DNA of 49,596 nucleotides from Bifidobacterium breve (GTDB lineage Bacteria; Actinomycetota; Actinomycetes; Nanopelagicales; Nanopelagicaceae): the NCBI GenBank assembly GCA_945898065.1, contig CAMDHH010000006.1, positions 1-49,596 of the forward strand, given 5' to 3'. The translations under genes were made by a program, and so were the position numbers. Shown here piece by piece: positions 17,451 to 25,874 of this stretch. The first letter of the stretch is position 1, and every line of letters begins with the position of its first letter. The notes below the pieces were generated by a model. That model had not been told where the DNA came from. It saw only the letters and a program-made list of their open reading frames with translations, and did no database searches.

Positions 17451-18335
17451 TTAGACCTTATTTACCTGCAAATAGATGAATCGGAAAATGTATAGGATTT
17501 CTAAGCGCCTCAAATTTAGAATACACTTTATAAAATTTAGCATTGCAAAAATCTTCGAACTATTCTCACCATATTTTAAACAGGTTTGAATTTGTCGAAG
17601 ACATATAAACAGTATTTCTTTTCGAAACAATCTAGCTTGCGAAAGGATTTCGTAACATGATTTGATGGACTTCGTGAGATCAGAGATATGTACCTTGCTA
17701 CCTGTGAGGCTGCTTGAAGAACCTGTAAAATGTTCATAGAAAATTTCAGATGAGAAATGGATTTTTGGATTTTTGGATAAAATTTTGCATATAAATTCTT
17801 GGTCTTCGCCCATAGAATTTGAAGAAAATCGACTAAAACCCACGACGTCTCTAGTAAAAATGATTCTCCAAATTCCAGGGTTAAAGGAGAAAGTTTCCAA
17901 ATTGTGTTTCTCATTTTCTCCAAACAGGTGTTTAGAATATTCACCAACCTTCAAATCGTTCTCCACATATGCTCCAATGATGATCGCAGGGAAGGTGCTA
18001 TCAGGCTTAACGTATTCTAAATAAGGGATAGGGTTCGGTAAATCATCGCTATCCCAAAAAGTAACCCATGAACGGCTATAAGAATCTAATCCTAAATTGC
18101 GTGTAGCGCCAGGATTTCCCAAATTAGCTGCTAAAACTTTATAGTCGATAAGAAAATTAGATCGACATATTTCCTCTAATTCCACTATAGAATCAGTTGA
18201 CTGAGAATCTAGAATGAGTATTACTTCAACATTCATATGACTAAGTCGGTTGCAAATTTGCGTCAAATTTGCCTTATCTTTAGGAAAATTCCCGATAGGC
18301 ACTATGATTGAAAGGTCAAAGCGTTTTGTGTTCAC
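17451..18335 (-). CDS. Glycosyltransferase family 2
   Basis: This 294-residue GT-A protein starts DLSIIVPIGNF, as GT2 enzymes do. It has VILILDSQSTDS near residue 40, NLGNPGATRNLGLDSYS near 73 and VTFWDSDDLPNPIPY near 92, where DSDD is the metal-binding DxD motif. SMGEDQEFICKIL near 170 supplies the E-D catalytic region. The last 80 residues are basic and hydrophobic. The start is GTG 18335 with a GGGA site upstream. It lies between the UDP-xylose synthase gene and the first GT11 gene with short gaps, so one transcript is likely. The donor is unknown. Confidence 0.85.
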   Translation of the reverse strand: MNTKRFDLSIIVPIGNFPKDKANLTQICNRLSHMNVEVILILDSQSTDSIVELEEICRSNFLIDYKVLAANLGNPGATRNLGLDSYSRSWVTFWDSDDLPNPIPYLEYVKPDSTFPAIIIGAYVENDLKVGEYSKHLFGENEKHNLETFSFNPGIWRIIFTRDVVGFSRFSSNSMGEDQEFICKILSKNPKIHFSSEIFYEHFTGSSSSLTGSKVHISDLTKSIKSCYEILSQARLFRKEILFICLRQIQTCLKYGENSSKIFAMLNFIKCILNLRRLEILYIFRFIYLQVNKV

Positions 18336-18355
18336 GTTATCCCGCTAGAATAGCC

Positions 18356-19297
18356 TTAAGAGCCACTCAGCATTCGCTTTCTAAAGTCCTCTATTGTCCG
18401 AATTATGCCATCTTCTAAATCCACTATTGGATTCCAATCTAAAGTTTTCGAAGCGAGGCTTATGTCTGGCCTTCTCTGTCGAGGATCGTCCATTGGCAAT
18501 GGTAATGAAACAATTTTTGAATTGGAATTTGTTAGAGTAATAATCTTTTCAGCAAGTGATTGAATCGTATTCTCTTTTGGATTTCCTAAATTAATTGGAC
18601 CCGTAACATTAGTTGTCGTAAATAGTAAACGAATAAGACCATCTACAAGATCTGACACATAACAAAAAGATCTGGTTTGATTACCATCACCGTAGATCGT
18701 AATATCATCCCCACGTAGTGCTTGTATAATAAAATTACTTACAACTCGGCCATCGTTAAATTGCATACCTGGTCCATAAGTATTAAAAATTCGTGCGATT
18801 TTTATTTCAATTCCAAATTGTCGGTGATAATCAAAAAAGAGAGTCTCAGCCACTCGTTTCCCTTCGTCATAGCAAGCACGAATACCTATGGGATTTACAT
18901 TTCCTAGGTAATCTTCTGATTGGGGAGAAATTATTGGGTCCCCATATACCTCACTAGTTGATGCTTGAAGTATCGGTATACCTAAACGTTTTGCAAGTCC
19001 CAGCATGTTGATTGCACCTATGACACTCGTTTTCGTGGTTTGCACTGGAAACTTTTGATAATGCAAGGGAGATGCCGGACAAGCCATATTCATAATTGCA
19101 TCTACTTCAACAAAAAATGGAAACGTCACATCGTGTCGAATAACCTCAAACTTTGAACTTTTCATGAGGTCTTCTATGTTCTCTTTAGTCCCAGTATAAA
19201 AATTATCTAAGGCAAGAACTTCGTGGCCAGACTCAACTAATTTCCTGGAGATGTGCGAACCCAGAAATCCAGCTCCACCTGTAACTAGGATTCGCAT
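18356..19297 (-). CDS. UDP-glucuronate decarboxylase (UDP-xylose synthase)
   Basis: This 313-residue extended SDR matches UXS, which converts UDP-glucuronic acid to UDP-xylose. It has [11 protein letters not shown] at residues 6-16, [19 protein letters not shown] near 73 and [11 protein letters not shown] near 94, STSEVYGD near 113, and [10 protein letters not shown] near 142 with the YxxxK pair preceded by NPIGIRA. These blocks are diagnostic for UXS rather than dTDP-glucose dehydratase. GAGG lies seven bases before the ATG. No UDP-glucose dehydrogenase gene is in the window, so the substrate must be supplied from elsewhere. It probably shares a transcript with the GT genes around it. Confidence 0.93.
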   Translation of the reverse strand: MRILVTGGAGFLGSHISRKLVESGHEVLALDNFYTGTKENIEDLMKSSKFEVIRHDVTFPFFVEVDAIMNMACPASPLHYQKFPVQTTKTSVIGAINMLGLAKRLGIPILQASTSEVYGDPIISPQSEDYLGNVNPIGIRACYDEGKRVAETLFFDYHRQFGIEIKIARIFNTYGPGMQFNDGRVVSNFIIQALRGDDITIYGDGNQTRSFCYVSDLVDGLIRLLFTTTNVTGPINLGNPKENTIQSLAEKIITLTNSNSKIVSLPLPMDDPRQRRPDISLASKTLDWNPIVDLEDGIIRTIEDFRKRMLSGS

Positions 19298-19366
19298 ATT
19301 TTGCCTCTATTTCCTTTTAATATAATTCGAGTAATATAAGTGCTTCTATAGCAATATAATACACAT

Positions 19367-20497
19367 TCATTTGGAACCTTTGCCTAATCTTCTGACAAAA
19401 TTGTGAACTTTCCTGACAATTACTCCTACAGGTGAATAATAGACATATGGCAGTAGAGATCCTTCAAGAAAATTTGATCGTACGAGTGAAAAAAATATTC
19501 TAATATCGAACTCTTGTATAACAGTTTTATGTTGTGAAAGCTTAACTAATCTTTGAATTTCACTCTCCCAAGAATCGTTAAAAATCTTTAATGACTTAGA
19601 GTGGATATGTAAATTCCATATTCTCAATTTTTGACTATTCGTAGTCAAAGTTAGTCCTTCGAGACGATTGTAATTGAATTGGTATTTAGACGGATCAATA
19701 TAAAATTTTGCCTTCAAAATAGTACTCGTATCAAACAAGTTTGTTTTTCCGTAATTATTTCGCGGGTCGATTCCAGTAAGCCACATCCCATATGGAGCAG
19801 GGTCAAACACCCCACCAAAAAAAATGTTGTATCTACACATTTGATCGAAGTGCCTTGATTCATGATCACTTTCTAACATCATATTTTGGAGTTCAGGAAA
19901 CCCCGATGACATAGACGGTAGTAAATTATAGTCTTCCGGAAAACTATTTCTTAAACTTCTCAACGCAAGCATATCTGTTGTTTCTAATTCTTTTTCCAAA
20001 TGTGAAATTAATCTTCTCTCAAATTTCGCAGTTTGTTCAAGGCTTGGCATATAAATTATGCTGGCAACGTCTTTTTTTTCATCTACATTGAGCCATGACA
20101 TTGTCGGAAGTTCTAAAAATTTGTCCAAGGGGCAATTGGGGAACAAGAAAATATCTGACTCAAGATGAATGATTTTTGTTTGAGGATTAGCTTGATGAAA
20201 GCTTGATAACGCAAAGAGTCTTTCAAATGAATACCTCCAAAAACCATTTCTAAAAGAAGTGTCTTGGAAATTTCTTTTGAGCAAGTTTTCAATTTCCAGT
20301 TTTGGTTTGTATATAAAAATTGAAACATCAGAATTGCTATCAAGAAAAATATTGGTATTCTCACTAAGAATAAGATGTGTCCTATAATTAGGGTAATTGG
20401 CTGAAATCAATTTTAGATTTGGCTCAATATGGTTAGCAGTCGCTTGACCTAAATGAACAAATACAAGATTAATTGCACTCCCAAAATCTTCCATCAT
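19367..20497 (-). CDS. Putative GT-A glycosyltransferase, family uncertain
   Basis: This 376-residue protein is not one I can name. Its N-terminus, NLVFVHLGQATANHIEPNL, and HLESDIFLFPNCPLDKFL near residue 112 look like a GT-A nucleotide-sugar transferase in which ESD takes the DxD place. FFGGVFDPAPYGMWLTGIDP near 222 resembles the acceptor and catalytic region of capsular transferases. ATG 20497 overlaps the stop of the GT11 gene by four bases (ATGA), so translation is coupled. Its place between GT11 and UXS genes supports a role in the same glycan. Confidence 0.6.
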   Translation of the reverse strand: MMEDFGSAINLVFVHLGQATANHIEPNLKLISANYPNYRTHLILSENTNIFLDSNSDVSIFIYKPKLEIENLLKRNFQDTSFRNGFWRYSFERLFALSSFHQANPQTKIIHLESDIFLFPNCPLDKFLELPTMSWLNVDEKKDVASIIYMPSLEQTAKFERRLISHLEKELETTDMLALRSLRNSFPEDYNLLPSMSSGFPELQNMMLESDHESRHFDQMCRYNIFFGGVFDPAPYGMWLTGIDPRNNYGKTNLFDTSTILKAKFYIDPSKYQFNYNRLEGLTLTTNSQKLRIWNLHIHSKSLKIFNDSWESEIQRLVKLSQHKTVIQEFDIRIFFSLVRSNFLEGSLLPYVYYSPVGVIVRKVHNFVRRLGKGSK

Positions 20498-21369
20498 TCG
20501 AATATGGAGTTCATATATACAGCTGTTGGATTTCTAAAGAGTCGATCATGGTCAGGGCTGCTTTTATGCCATGGGTGAGGTAAAGAAATTTTTGATTTAT
20601 TAAAATATGAACCAAAGAATGCTCCCCACCATGAGAATGTTGAATTGGCCCCAATTATATTAGAAGCCCTACTCATAATACTTAGCGTCTCCCATGGAGA
20701 ATAGTCTGTTGGATTTAGTACTTCACATTTTGGAAATTCACTTTGTATTCTGGCCGTTTCGCTTACATCGTCAGTGCAAACTAAAATCCTTTGAGATGCA
20801 TTATAAAATTCTCTATAGAAATCAAAACTTAGAACTCCCATATAATCTGCATACAACTTATAGTCACCTCTTCTTATATGCATAACATCGAATTTTTCCT
20901 TTATAACCTTTGATATTGGCGGAGCCGCAAGATAACGGTTGATAAGAATCAATACCTCTTCCGCCCAAAAATCAAAAGCAGATTCTACATCTTTCCACCT
21001 TTGAAAATTTCCTCTAACTAAGTATGGAGCTCTGGAAGGATATTTTATATCTTGAATAGAATCTTTCTCTTCAAATATCAACAATAATAACTTAATTTTC
21101 CTACCCATTTTTGGAGAGTACCTTGAAATCTTATCAATAATTCGGAAGAGAATGCTCCCTAAAGCAAATTCTTCTACTTTTATCGCATGGGAACAATTCC
21201 TTGATAACTCATTGAGTAATATTGGTCGATCGGTATTTTTGTGTGATGACGGGTCAAAAAAAATGCGTACTCGTGCCTCGTATCGAATAGCAAGGATATG
21301 CCCTGCATTCCAGATAAAGAGCTGGTTCCCAAGACCACCGGTCGCATGTAACCTAATTGTGCGCTTCAT
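20494..21369 (-). CDS. Glycosyltransferase family 11 (alpha-1,2-fucosyltransferase type), copy 2
   Basis: This 291-residue protein is a second GT11 enzyme. It has HATGGLGNQLFIWNAGHIL near residue 7, HIRRGDYKLYADYMG near 164 (the canonical H-x-R-R-x-D-Y type motif, GDP binding), VCTDDVSETAR near 198 and GANSTFSWWGAFFG near 240. The motifs are closer to the family standard than in copy 1. I chose ATG 21369, which overlaps the upstream stop as ATGA, over an earlier in-frame start. The donor could be GDP-L-fucose or, given local genes, GDP-L-galactose. Confidence 0.88.
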   Translation of the reverse strand: MKRTIRLHATGGLGNQLFIWNAGHILAIRYEARVRIFFDPSSHKNTDRPILLNELSRNCSHAIKVEEFALGSILFRIIDKISRYSPKMGRKIKLLLLIFEEKDSIQDIKYPSRAPYLVRGNFQRWKDVESAFDFWAEEVLILINRYLAAPPISKVIKEKFDVMHIRRGDYKLYADYMGVLSFDFYREFYNASQRILVCTDDVSETARIQSEFPKCEVLNPTDYSPWETLSIMSRASNIIGANSTFSWWGAFFGSYFNKSKISLPHPWHKSSPDHDRLFRNPTAVYMNSIFE

Positions 21370-22451
21370 GACTTGGCCATAATTTGACTTACTTCCTTGG
21401 CTACCCCTACACAATGGTCAATTTTGCCAGACCAAATATCAATGAAATTGTGTTCGATTAGTGTGGCTTTGCTGAGTCTCCTGTCTATTTTACTCATATT
21501 TGGTTGAATACTTCGTACAGTTTTCAATTGCCGAATAACTTCAATATCTGACAAATCTCTAAAATAGTATTGAAATCTTTCGATTAACTTTTTTTCATGT
21601 AATACAAAGTCAAAATTGCGTTCATCGTCCCAATCTATGGGGTAATGAGAGCCAATATGTCTAGCAATCACGCTAGGGTTTGGACCATATATTAGAAAGC
21701 TTTCGTCGAATCCTTTCGGTAAAACACTCAAAAAATCTCCATCAATTATTGTTAGTCCAAATTTAGATAAGGGCGCTTTTACTTCTAATGCAAAAGTCTT
21801 ATGAAATTCGTATAATCTATTTGAAATAGATTTCATATTGCTCGAGATTCGGTCGAGACCATATGAGGCGCGAACAACAAATTGAAAAGGTCCATATTCT
21901 TTGATTCCGGTTCTCAATATCCATTGGGAATCACAATAATCAGCACTAACAACTTCAGCATTCAATATTAATTGAACATCAAATTCTAATATTTCCTTGA
22001 CATATTGTTCGCGCACAAGGTCGATATCAATCACGCCCTCTGTGCAAACCCAGGCCGAGTCAAGCAAATCAGTATCTACCCCAATGTTTGCCAATATGCT
22101 CAAGTCAACTCTTTCGACTACGATTCCCGCATTGACTGAAAAATCAACCAGACCTCTGCTCCCAATTTTTGATTTTGAACGAGCAATCGCATAGTAATTA
22201 TCGAAATGTACATTTACGCAATCTGGAAAACGGTCAAGAAATCCAACGTAGCCTTCTCTGGATTGAATCGCAGTTTCAAGATCTCTGGGATAATGCAACC
22301 CTTGGTGAAGCCGAAGTAAGCTATTTGCAGTTCCCTCTTGGAGCACATCACCTTTACGTTCAAAAAGCGAAACTTCGTAACCTTCTTTGGCCAATTGGAT
22401 TGCAGTTTCTAATCCAAAAATTCCAGCACCGATTACCGCAACTCTCTTCAT
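21366..22451 (-). CDS. FAD-dependent oxidoreductase (DAO-like)
   Basis: This 361-residue flavoprotein opens with RVAVIGAGIFGLETAIQLA, a GxGxxG FAD-binding site at residues 8-13, followed by an acidic strand end VSLFERKGDVLQEG near 32 and LLRLHQGLHYPRD near 49, typical of DAO/glycine-oxidase-type enzymes. The substrate is not evident. Coupling by ATGA overlaps to an SDR upstream and a GT11 gene downstream suggests it acts on a sugar or sugar nucleotide. I chose ATG 22451 over a longer in-frame start because of the overlap with the SDR stop. Confidence 0.8.
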   Translation of the reverse strand: MKRVAVIGAGIFGLETAIQLAKEGYEVSLFERKGDVLQEGTANSLLRLHQGLHYPRDLETAIQSREGYVGFLDRFPDCVNVHFDNYYAIARSKSKIGSRGLVDFSVNAGIVVERVDLSILANIGVDTDLLDSAWVCTEGVIDIDLVREQYVKEILEFDVQLILNAEVVSADYCDSQWILRTGIKEYGPFQFVVRASYGLDRISSNMKSISNRLYEFHKTFALEVKAPLSKFGLTIIDGDFLSVLPKGFDESFLIYGPNPSVIARHIGSHYPIDWDDERNFDFVLHEKKLIERFQYYFRDLSDIEVIRQLKTVRSIQPNMSKIDRRLSKATLIEHNFIDIWSGKIDHCVGVAKEVSQIMAKS

Positions 22452-23155
22452 TCGTATGAAGGACCAATCTCGATAATTTGACCACTTTGTCTTATGGATT
22501 GCTCGCAATCTATGTTCAGAATCAATCGTGCTGCATCTTCCAAACTAAGTAATCGATTCCCTGATCTATAGTGATGGCTATCCTGAATATCTTTAGCCAT
22601 TTTTTTATACATACTTGAATCTATAATCAAACCGGGGGCAACTGATAGTGCACTCATTGGATACTCTAATCTCTTTGCCAGAGATGTGATGAAAGAAGTC
22701 AAACCGCTCTTTACTGCAGCATAAAGGAAATCAAAACTAGGGTAAATAGCAGATCTCGAAGATATATATATAAGCTGTGATGGTTGTGATGAATCAAGAG
22801 ATGCGACCATTTTCATCATTATGAAAGCACTTGTTGCAAAATATATATTAAAATATTTCTGATATGCATCTTGTGACTCGTCAAAATTTGCAATGTTGCT
22901 CAGTTCCCCCAGGCAATAAATAATTCTTTCAAAGCGACTTTCGGCCAAAGTATTTATAAACCCCTCAACGCTCGAAGCATTTTCGATATCTAATAATAAC
23001 CATTGCACGGTCTCACATTTTTTTGTTATCTGGCGGCGAGTGGTTGCAGTAACGTCGAAACCTTGTATTTTCGCTAGTACAATTATGGCAGAACCTAGGC
23101 TCGAGTCGCCCCCTATTACAAGGAGTTTCGATGGTAGAAGATTATTTACACTCAC
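22448..23155 (-). CDS. Short-chain dehydrogenase/reductase
   Basis: This 235-residue classical SDR has KLLVIGGDSSLGSAI at residues 10-24 (a variant of the TGxxxGxG cofactor site), YISSRSAIYPSFDFLYAAVKSG near 145 with serine and the YxxxK pair (YAAVK), and a short PG turn (VAPGLIID). SDRs of this size reduce or oxidise hydroxyl/keto groups with NAD(P)H. The GTG start at 23155 places its first 25 bases inside the start of the divergent gene at 23131. It ends in an ATGA overlap with the FAD oxidoreductase gene. Confidence 0.83.
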   Translation of the reverse strand: MSVNNLLPSKLLVIGGDSSLGSAIIVLAKIQGFDVTATTRRQITKKCETVQWLLLDIENASSVEGFINTLAESRFERIIYCLGELSNIANFDESQDAYQKYFNIYFATSAFIMMKMVASLDSSQPSQLIYISSRSAIYPSFDFLYAAVKSGLTSFITSLAKRLEYPMSALSVAPGLIIDSSMYKKMAKDIQDSHHYRSGNRLLSLEDAARLILNIDCEQSIRQSGQIIEIGPSYE

Positions 23156-24057
23156 CCTTAGAGTGTAACAAATTCGCGATGTATTACCCCATGCAATTTA
23201 GCCACCTAAGGTACTTTAAAATCAAATGTAGTCAATATATCAATAGGTACAGCACTAACTCTCCATATATTTCTGGAGATTCAATCGCAAAACTGACAGA
23301 CTATGAAGTTTATGGGCGTCATAGAAATAGGAAACTATCAATCAGGCGACTAAGAAACGCAAAATCAATCTTTGTACCTGGAGATTTGCTGACACAATTT
23401 CTTGAAGAGTCCAAGAATTTGCCGATTAAAGCAAAGGTTTTGGTCGTAGGAAACAGTGATCAGAATTTTGATTTTGATGTAAAGATTCCCGACACTATTG
23501 CTTTATGGCTGTGTCAGAATAATGCGATTCCGCCTCGACCGGGTTTGGCTACCCTTCCGATCGGATTAGAAAACCTAAAACTTGGTCGTGCTGGAAAACC
23601 TAAATATTTTGAAAGCTTCCACCCGGATGCGATTAAGGATCGCGTGCTTGTACCCCCCATGGCGCCCTCCAATAAGATTCGAATGCAGGTGATTTACCTT
23701 GCCATTCAAAACCCTGATATTTTTGATGTTCGCAAGAACCTTATGCACGAAGAAGAATATTTCAATCTCACACGAAGATACCGATTCATATTATGTTGTG
23801 AAGGTAACGGATATGAAAATCATCGAATTTGGGAAACTTTATACCAAGGATCTTTTCCAGTCCTTCTACGTACAAAATGGTCTACAAATCTAGAGTACCT
23901 AAATTTGCCAATATTATTCATCGACAGCGTGGAAGATTTGACTAAAAATATTCTCTCAGAATTCGCAATAAAGAACTCTCATTTTGATCCAAAGGCAGCA
24001 AAAGAACTTTGGGTACCATATTGGAAGCAAATTATTGAAAACGGTGTTCTAAGCTAA
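23131..24057 (+). CDS. Exostosin-like (GT47-type) putative glycosyltransferase
   Basis: This 308-residue protein has an N-terminal block YSTNSPYISGDSIAKLTDY and a C-terminal block RFILCCEGNGYENHRIWE followed by TLYQGSFPVLLRTKWS, which resembles the exostosin/GT47 nucleotide-sugar region (R/H-x-W-E, G-x-x-P-V). ATG 23131 has AAGGAG five bases upstream; later ATGs at 23179 and 23191 would avoid overlap with the divergent SDR. The stop shares CTAA (24054-24057) with the convergent gene. A broken paralogue lies at 4403-4964. Family placement is moderate. Confidence 0.65.
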   Translation: MVEDYLHSPLECNKFAMYYPMQFSHLRYFKIKCSQYINRYSTNSPYISGDSIAKLTDYEVYGRHRNRKLSIRRLRNAKSIFVPGDLLTQFLEESKNLPIKAKVLVVGNSDQNFDFDVKIPDTIALWLCQNNAIPPRPGLATLPIGLENLKLGRAGKPKYFESFHPDAIKDRVLVPPMAPSNKIRMQVIYLAIQNPDIFDVRKNLMHEEEYFNLTRRYRFILCCEGNGYENHRIWETLYQGSFPVLLRTKWSTNLEYLNLPILFIDSVEDLTKNILSEFAIKNSHFDPKAAKELWVPYWKQIIENGVLS

Positions 24058-24860
24058 ATTAGGAAATGATCCCTTACATACTGCATTATTTCAGCATCGT
24101 TACGAACCTTCGAGCTAGATTTACATCTAATATGTACTGCATTATCTAGGTCTATCCGTTTCAAATTTTTTGCTTCGTCTAATGTTGAGATGTTAACTGA
24201 CTTTAGCGGTGTAATGCTCACAATATTCTTAAACATTTTACCCAAGGCCACATCATCCAGATCTGAATGTTTCCATTTTCGGATATTACTGAAAATTATC
24301 TCGAGTGCTTTACGATTTAGGAAGAGATTTGCTCCGGAAACGAAATTCAAACCTGGGAGTGAAACTACACTTCCTCCATAGTAGGGCTTTTCATTGTTAA
24401 TATTTTCAATAGTTGAAATAAAATTCTGTGAAATTACGACAGTACTCAATGTTGTTCGATAAATAATATCATAACCAGAATCGTAAAGAAATTTGAAGCC
24501 AGCAAGAGTTTTTGCACCCATGTATCGCGTTCCTTCAGGAATATCGGTTACGAGATTAAGGTTTTCCTTCTTTACGGTTGGTAAATTATAATTGTAGCGA
24601 CACAAAGTTAACCTATCGACAACGCGTTGTAGCACCCAGAGCCATTTCGTATAGCGCAATATTGTCGAATATTCGGAAAGTATCACTTGAATTTTATTAG
24701 GTTTATTGCCAATACTGAAATATATACTAACTCCATATGATTCTAAATTTTGCCATAGCTCCCGATGAATACCAGTCTTAAGATCTTCAAATGGCGTTCC
24801 GAATGAATCGGAAACAAGCACTGCAATCCTAGGAAGTTGTTTCTCATCATCACGATTCAT
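24054..24860 (-). CDS. GT31/Fringe-like putative glycosyltransferase
   Basis: This 268-residue protein shares a layout with the one at 12810. It begins IAVLVSDSFGTPFEDLKTGI, has GYDIIYRTTLSTVVISQNF near residue 128, FVSGANLFLNRKALEIIF near 172 and HSDLDDVALGKMFKN near 196. The last matches the E-D-V-x-x-G catalytic region of GT31-type enzymes, while RTT occupies the usual DxD position. AAGG lies about 8 bases before the ATG. Its stop shares four bases with the convergent gene. It follows the methyltransferase gene by 31 bases, probably in one transcript. Specificity is unknown. Confidence 0.55.
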   Translation of the reverse strand: MNRDDEKQLPRIAVLVSDSFGTPFEDLKTGIHRELWQNLESYGVSIYFSIGNKPNKIQVILSEYSTILRYTKWLWVLQRVVDRLTLCRYNYNLPTVKKENLNLVTDIPEGTRYMGAKTLAGFKFLYDSGYDIIYRTTLSTVVISQNFISTIENINNEKPYYGGSVVSLPGLNFVSGANLFLNRKALEIIFSNIRKWKHSDLDDVALGKMFKNIVSITPLKSVNISTLDEAKNLKRIDLDNAVHIRCKSSSKVRNDAEIMQYVRDHFLI

Positions 24861-24891
24861 ATCATTACCTTTTTATCAGAGAATTTAATTA

Positions 24892-25584
24892 TTATAGAAT
24901 TTGAATTACCCAACTGTAATTATGGTGCAAAACTTTGTGTTCTATTTTTTCATCGACATACGCTTTCACAAATGCACCTTTCCCTGGCGGAGATCCATAT
25001 TTATCTACAAATTCTTGAGCTGCACTCGGTAAAGTCATTGTCTTCAAGAAATCAAATGAGGGTGTATCATCAATAAACAGAATTACTCCTCTCTTCAAGT
25101 TGCCCTTTATTGCGTGAAATTCTCGCATACCATGTTCTGCAGATGGTATAGGGTCATTTAGATCCAAATCCCAACTATCGAGGAAATATACGTCAGCATT
25201 TAGGTCTAGGTTTCGCTCTAGAAAATCCACACTATCAGCAACATGGAGATTGGTTCTTTTGGAAAGTTGTCCAAAAAGGTCAGCGGAAGCTTCTTTTCTA
25301 ATATCAACTGAATGAAAAGATCCTCCAAATCTTCTAATGTATGAGTCCCATATGCGAGTAGAGTCGGTACCCCAAGCTGATGTACCCGTTTCAATTATTA
25401 CAGCAGGAGCGGGCGCTATTCTATTTAGAACCTCAAGAAATGCCTGCCTGTTAACATGATCGGGCTCTGACCAAAAAGAAAAATGATTGTGAATTATGTC
25501 TTTTACCTCACGTTTTTCAATTCTTTGGTACGCGATATTTTTAGATATACGGTTGAATTGCTCATGTAATCTTTTGATTCCCAT
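24892..25584 (-). CDS. Class I SAM-dependent methyltransferase-like protein
   Basis: This 230-residue protein has IIETGTSAWGTDSTRIW near residue 62, an E-x-G-x-x-x-G SAM-binding motif, SFHSVDIRKEA near 89 as the acidic ribose-binding strand, then NADVYFLDSWDLD near 129 and GVILFIDDTPSFDF near 164. This pattern fits the Methyltransf_24 or cephalosporin-hydroxylase-like methyltransferases found in sugar clusters. GGGG lies about 9 bases before the ATG. It sits between a small unknown gene and a GT31-like gene on the same strand. The acceptor is unknown. Confidence 0.72.
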   Translation of the reverse strand: MGIKRLHEQFNRISKNIAYQRIEKREVKDIIHNHFSFWSEPDHVNRQAFLEVLNRIAPAPAVIIETGTSAWGTDSTRIWDSYIRRFGGSFHSVDIRKEASADLFGQLSKRTNLHVADSVDFLERNLDLNADVYFLDSWDLDLNDPIPSAEHGMREFHAIKGNLKRGVILFIDDTPSFDFLKTMTLPSAAQEFVDKYGSPPGKGAFVKAYVDEKIEHKVLHHNYSWVIQIL

Positions 25585-25586
25585 TC

Positions 25587-25874
25587 TTATTTCCCCTTTT
25601 GCTCACGGTATGAACGTGAAATATGAATACCGGCATCAGAATTGATGGAGGCAACTTCAAATGGCGCTGCAACAATATTCAAACAAATTAAATGCATTTT
25701 TGGACTTGCAGAGTAACTATCGAGGGAAATCATGTTTCTACGCCAGCAATATCTGGGTTCACCGAACCAAACCATAAATCGCGCTTGACCCCCATGCCAT
25801 GAGGATAACTGCAAGAAAAGTCTAGCTTCGTGTCTGCATTCAGTTTTCCTTGATTTATTTTCATATCGAATCAA
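25587..25874 (-). CDS. Small protein of unknown function
   Basis: This 95-residue frame from TTG 25874 is not one I recognise. It contains RLFLQLSSWHGGQARFMVWF and FEVASINSDAGIHISRSYRE, which look like beta-strands. A competing frame begins at ATG 25864 in a neat ATGA overlap with the upstream stop but ends after about 44 residues. The two frames may be parts of one disrupted gene. It lies 2 bases before the methyltransferase gene, whose GGGG ribosome site is in its last codons. I treat it as a probable gene with uncertain start. Confidence 0.4.
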   Translation of the reverse strand: MIRYENKSRKTECRHEARLFLQLSSWHGGQARFMVWFGEPRYCWRRNMISLDSYSASPKMHLICLNIVAAPFEVASINSDAGIHISRSYREQKGK

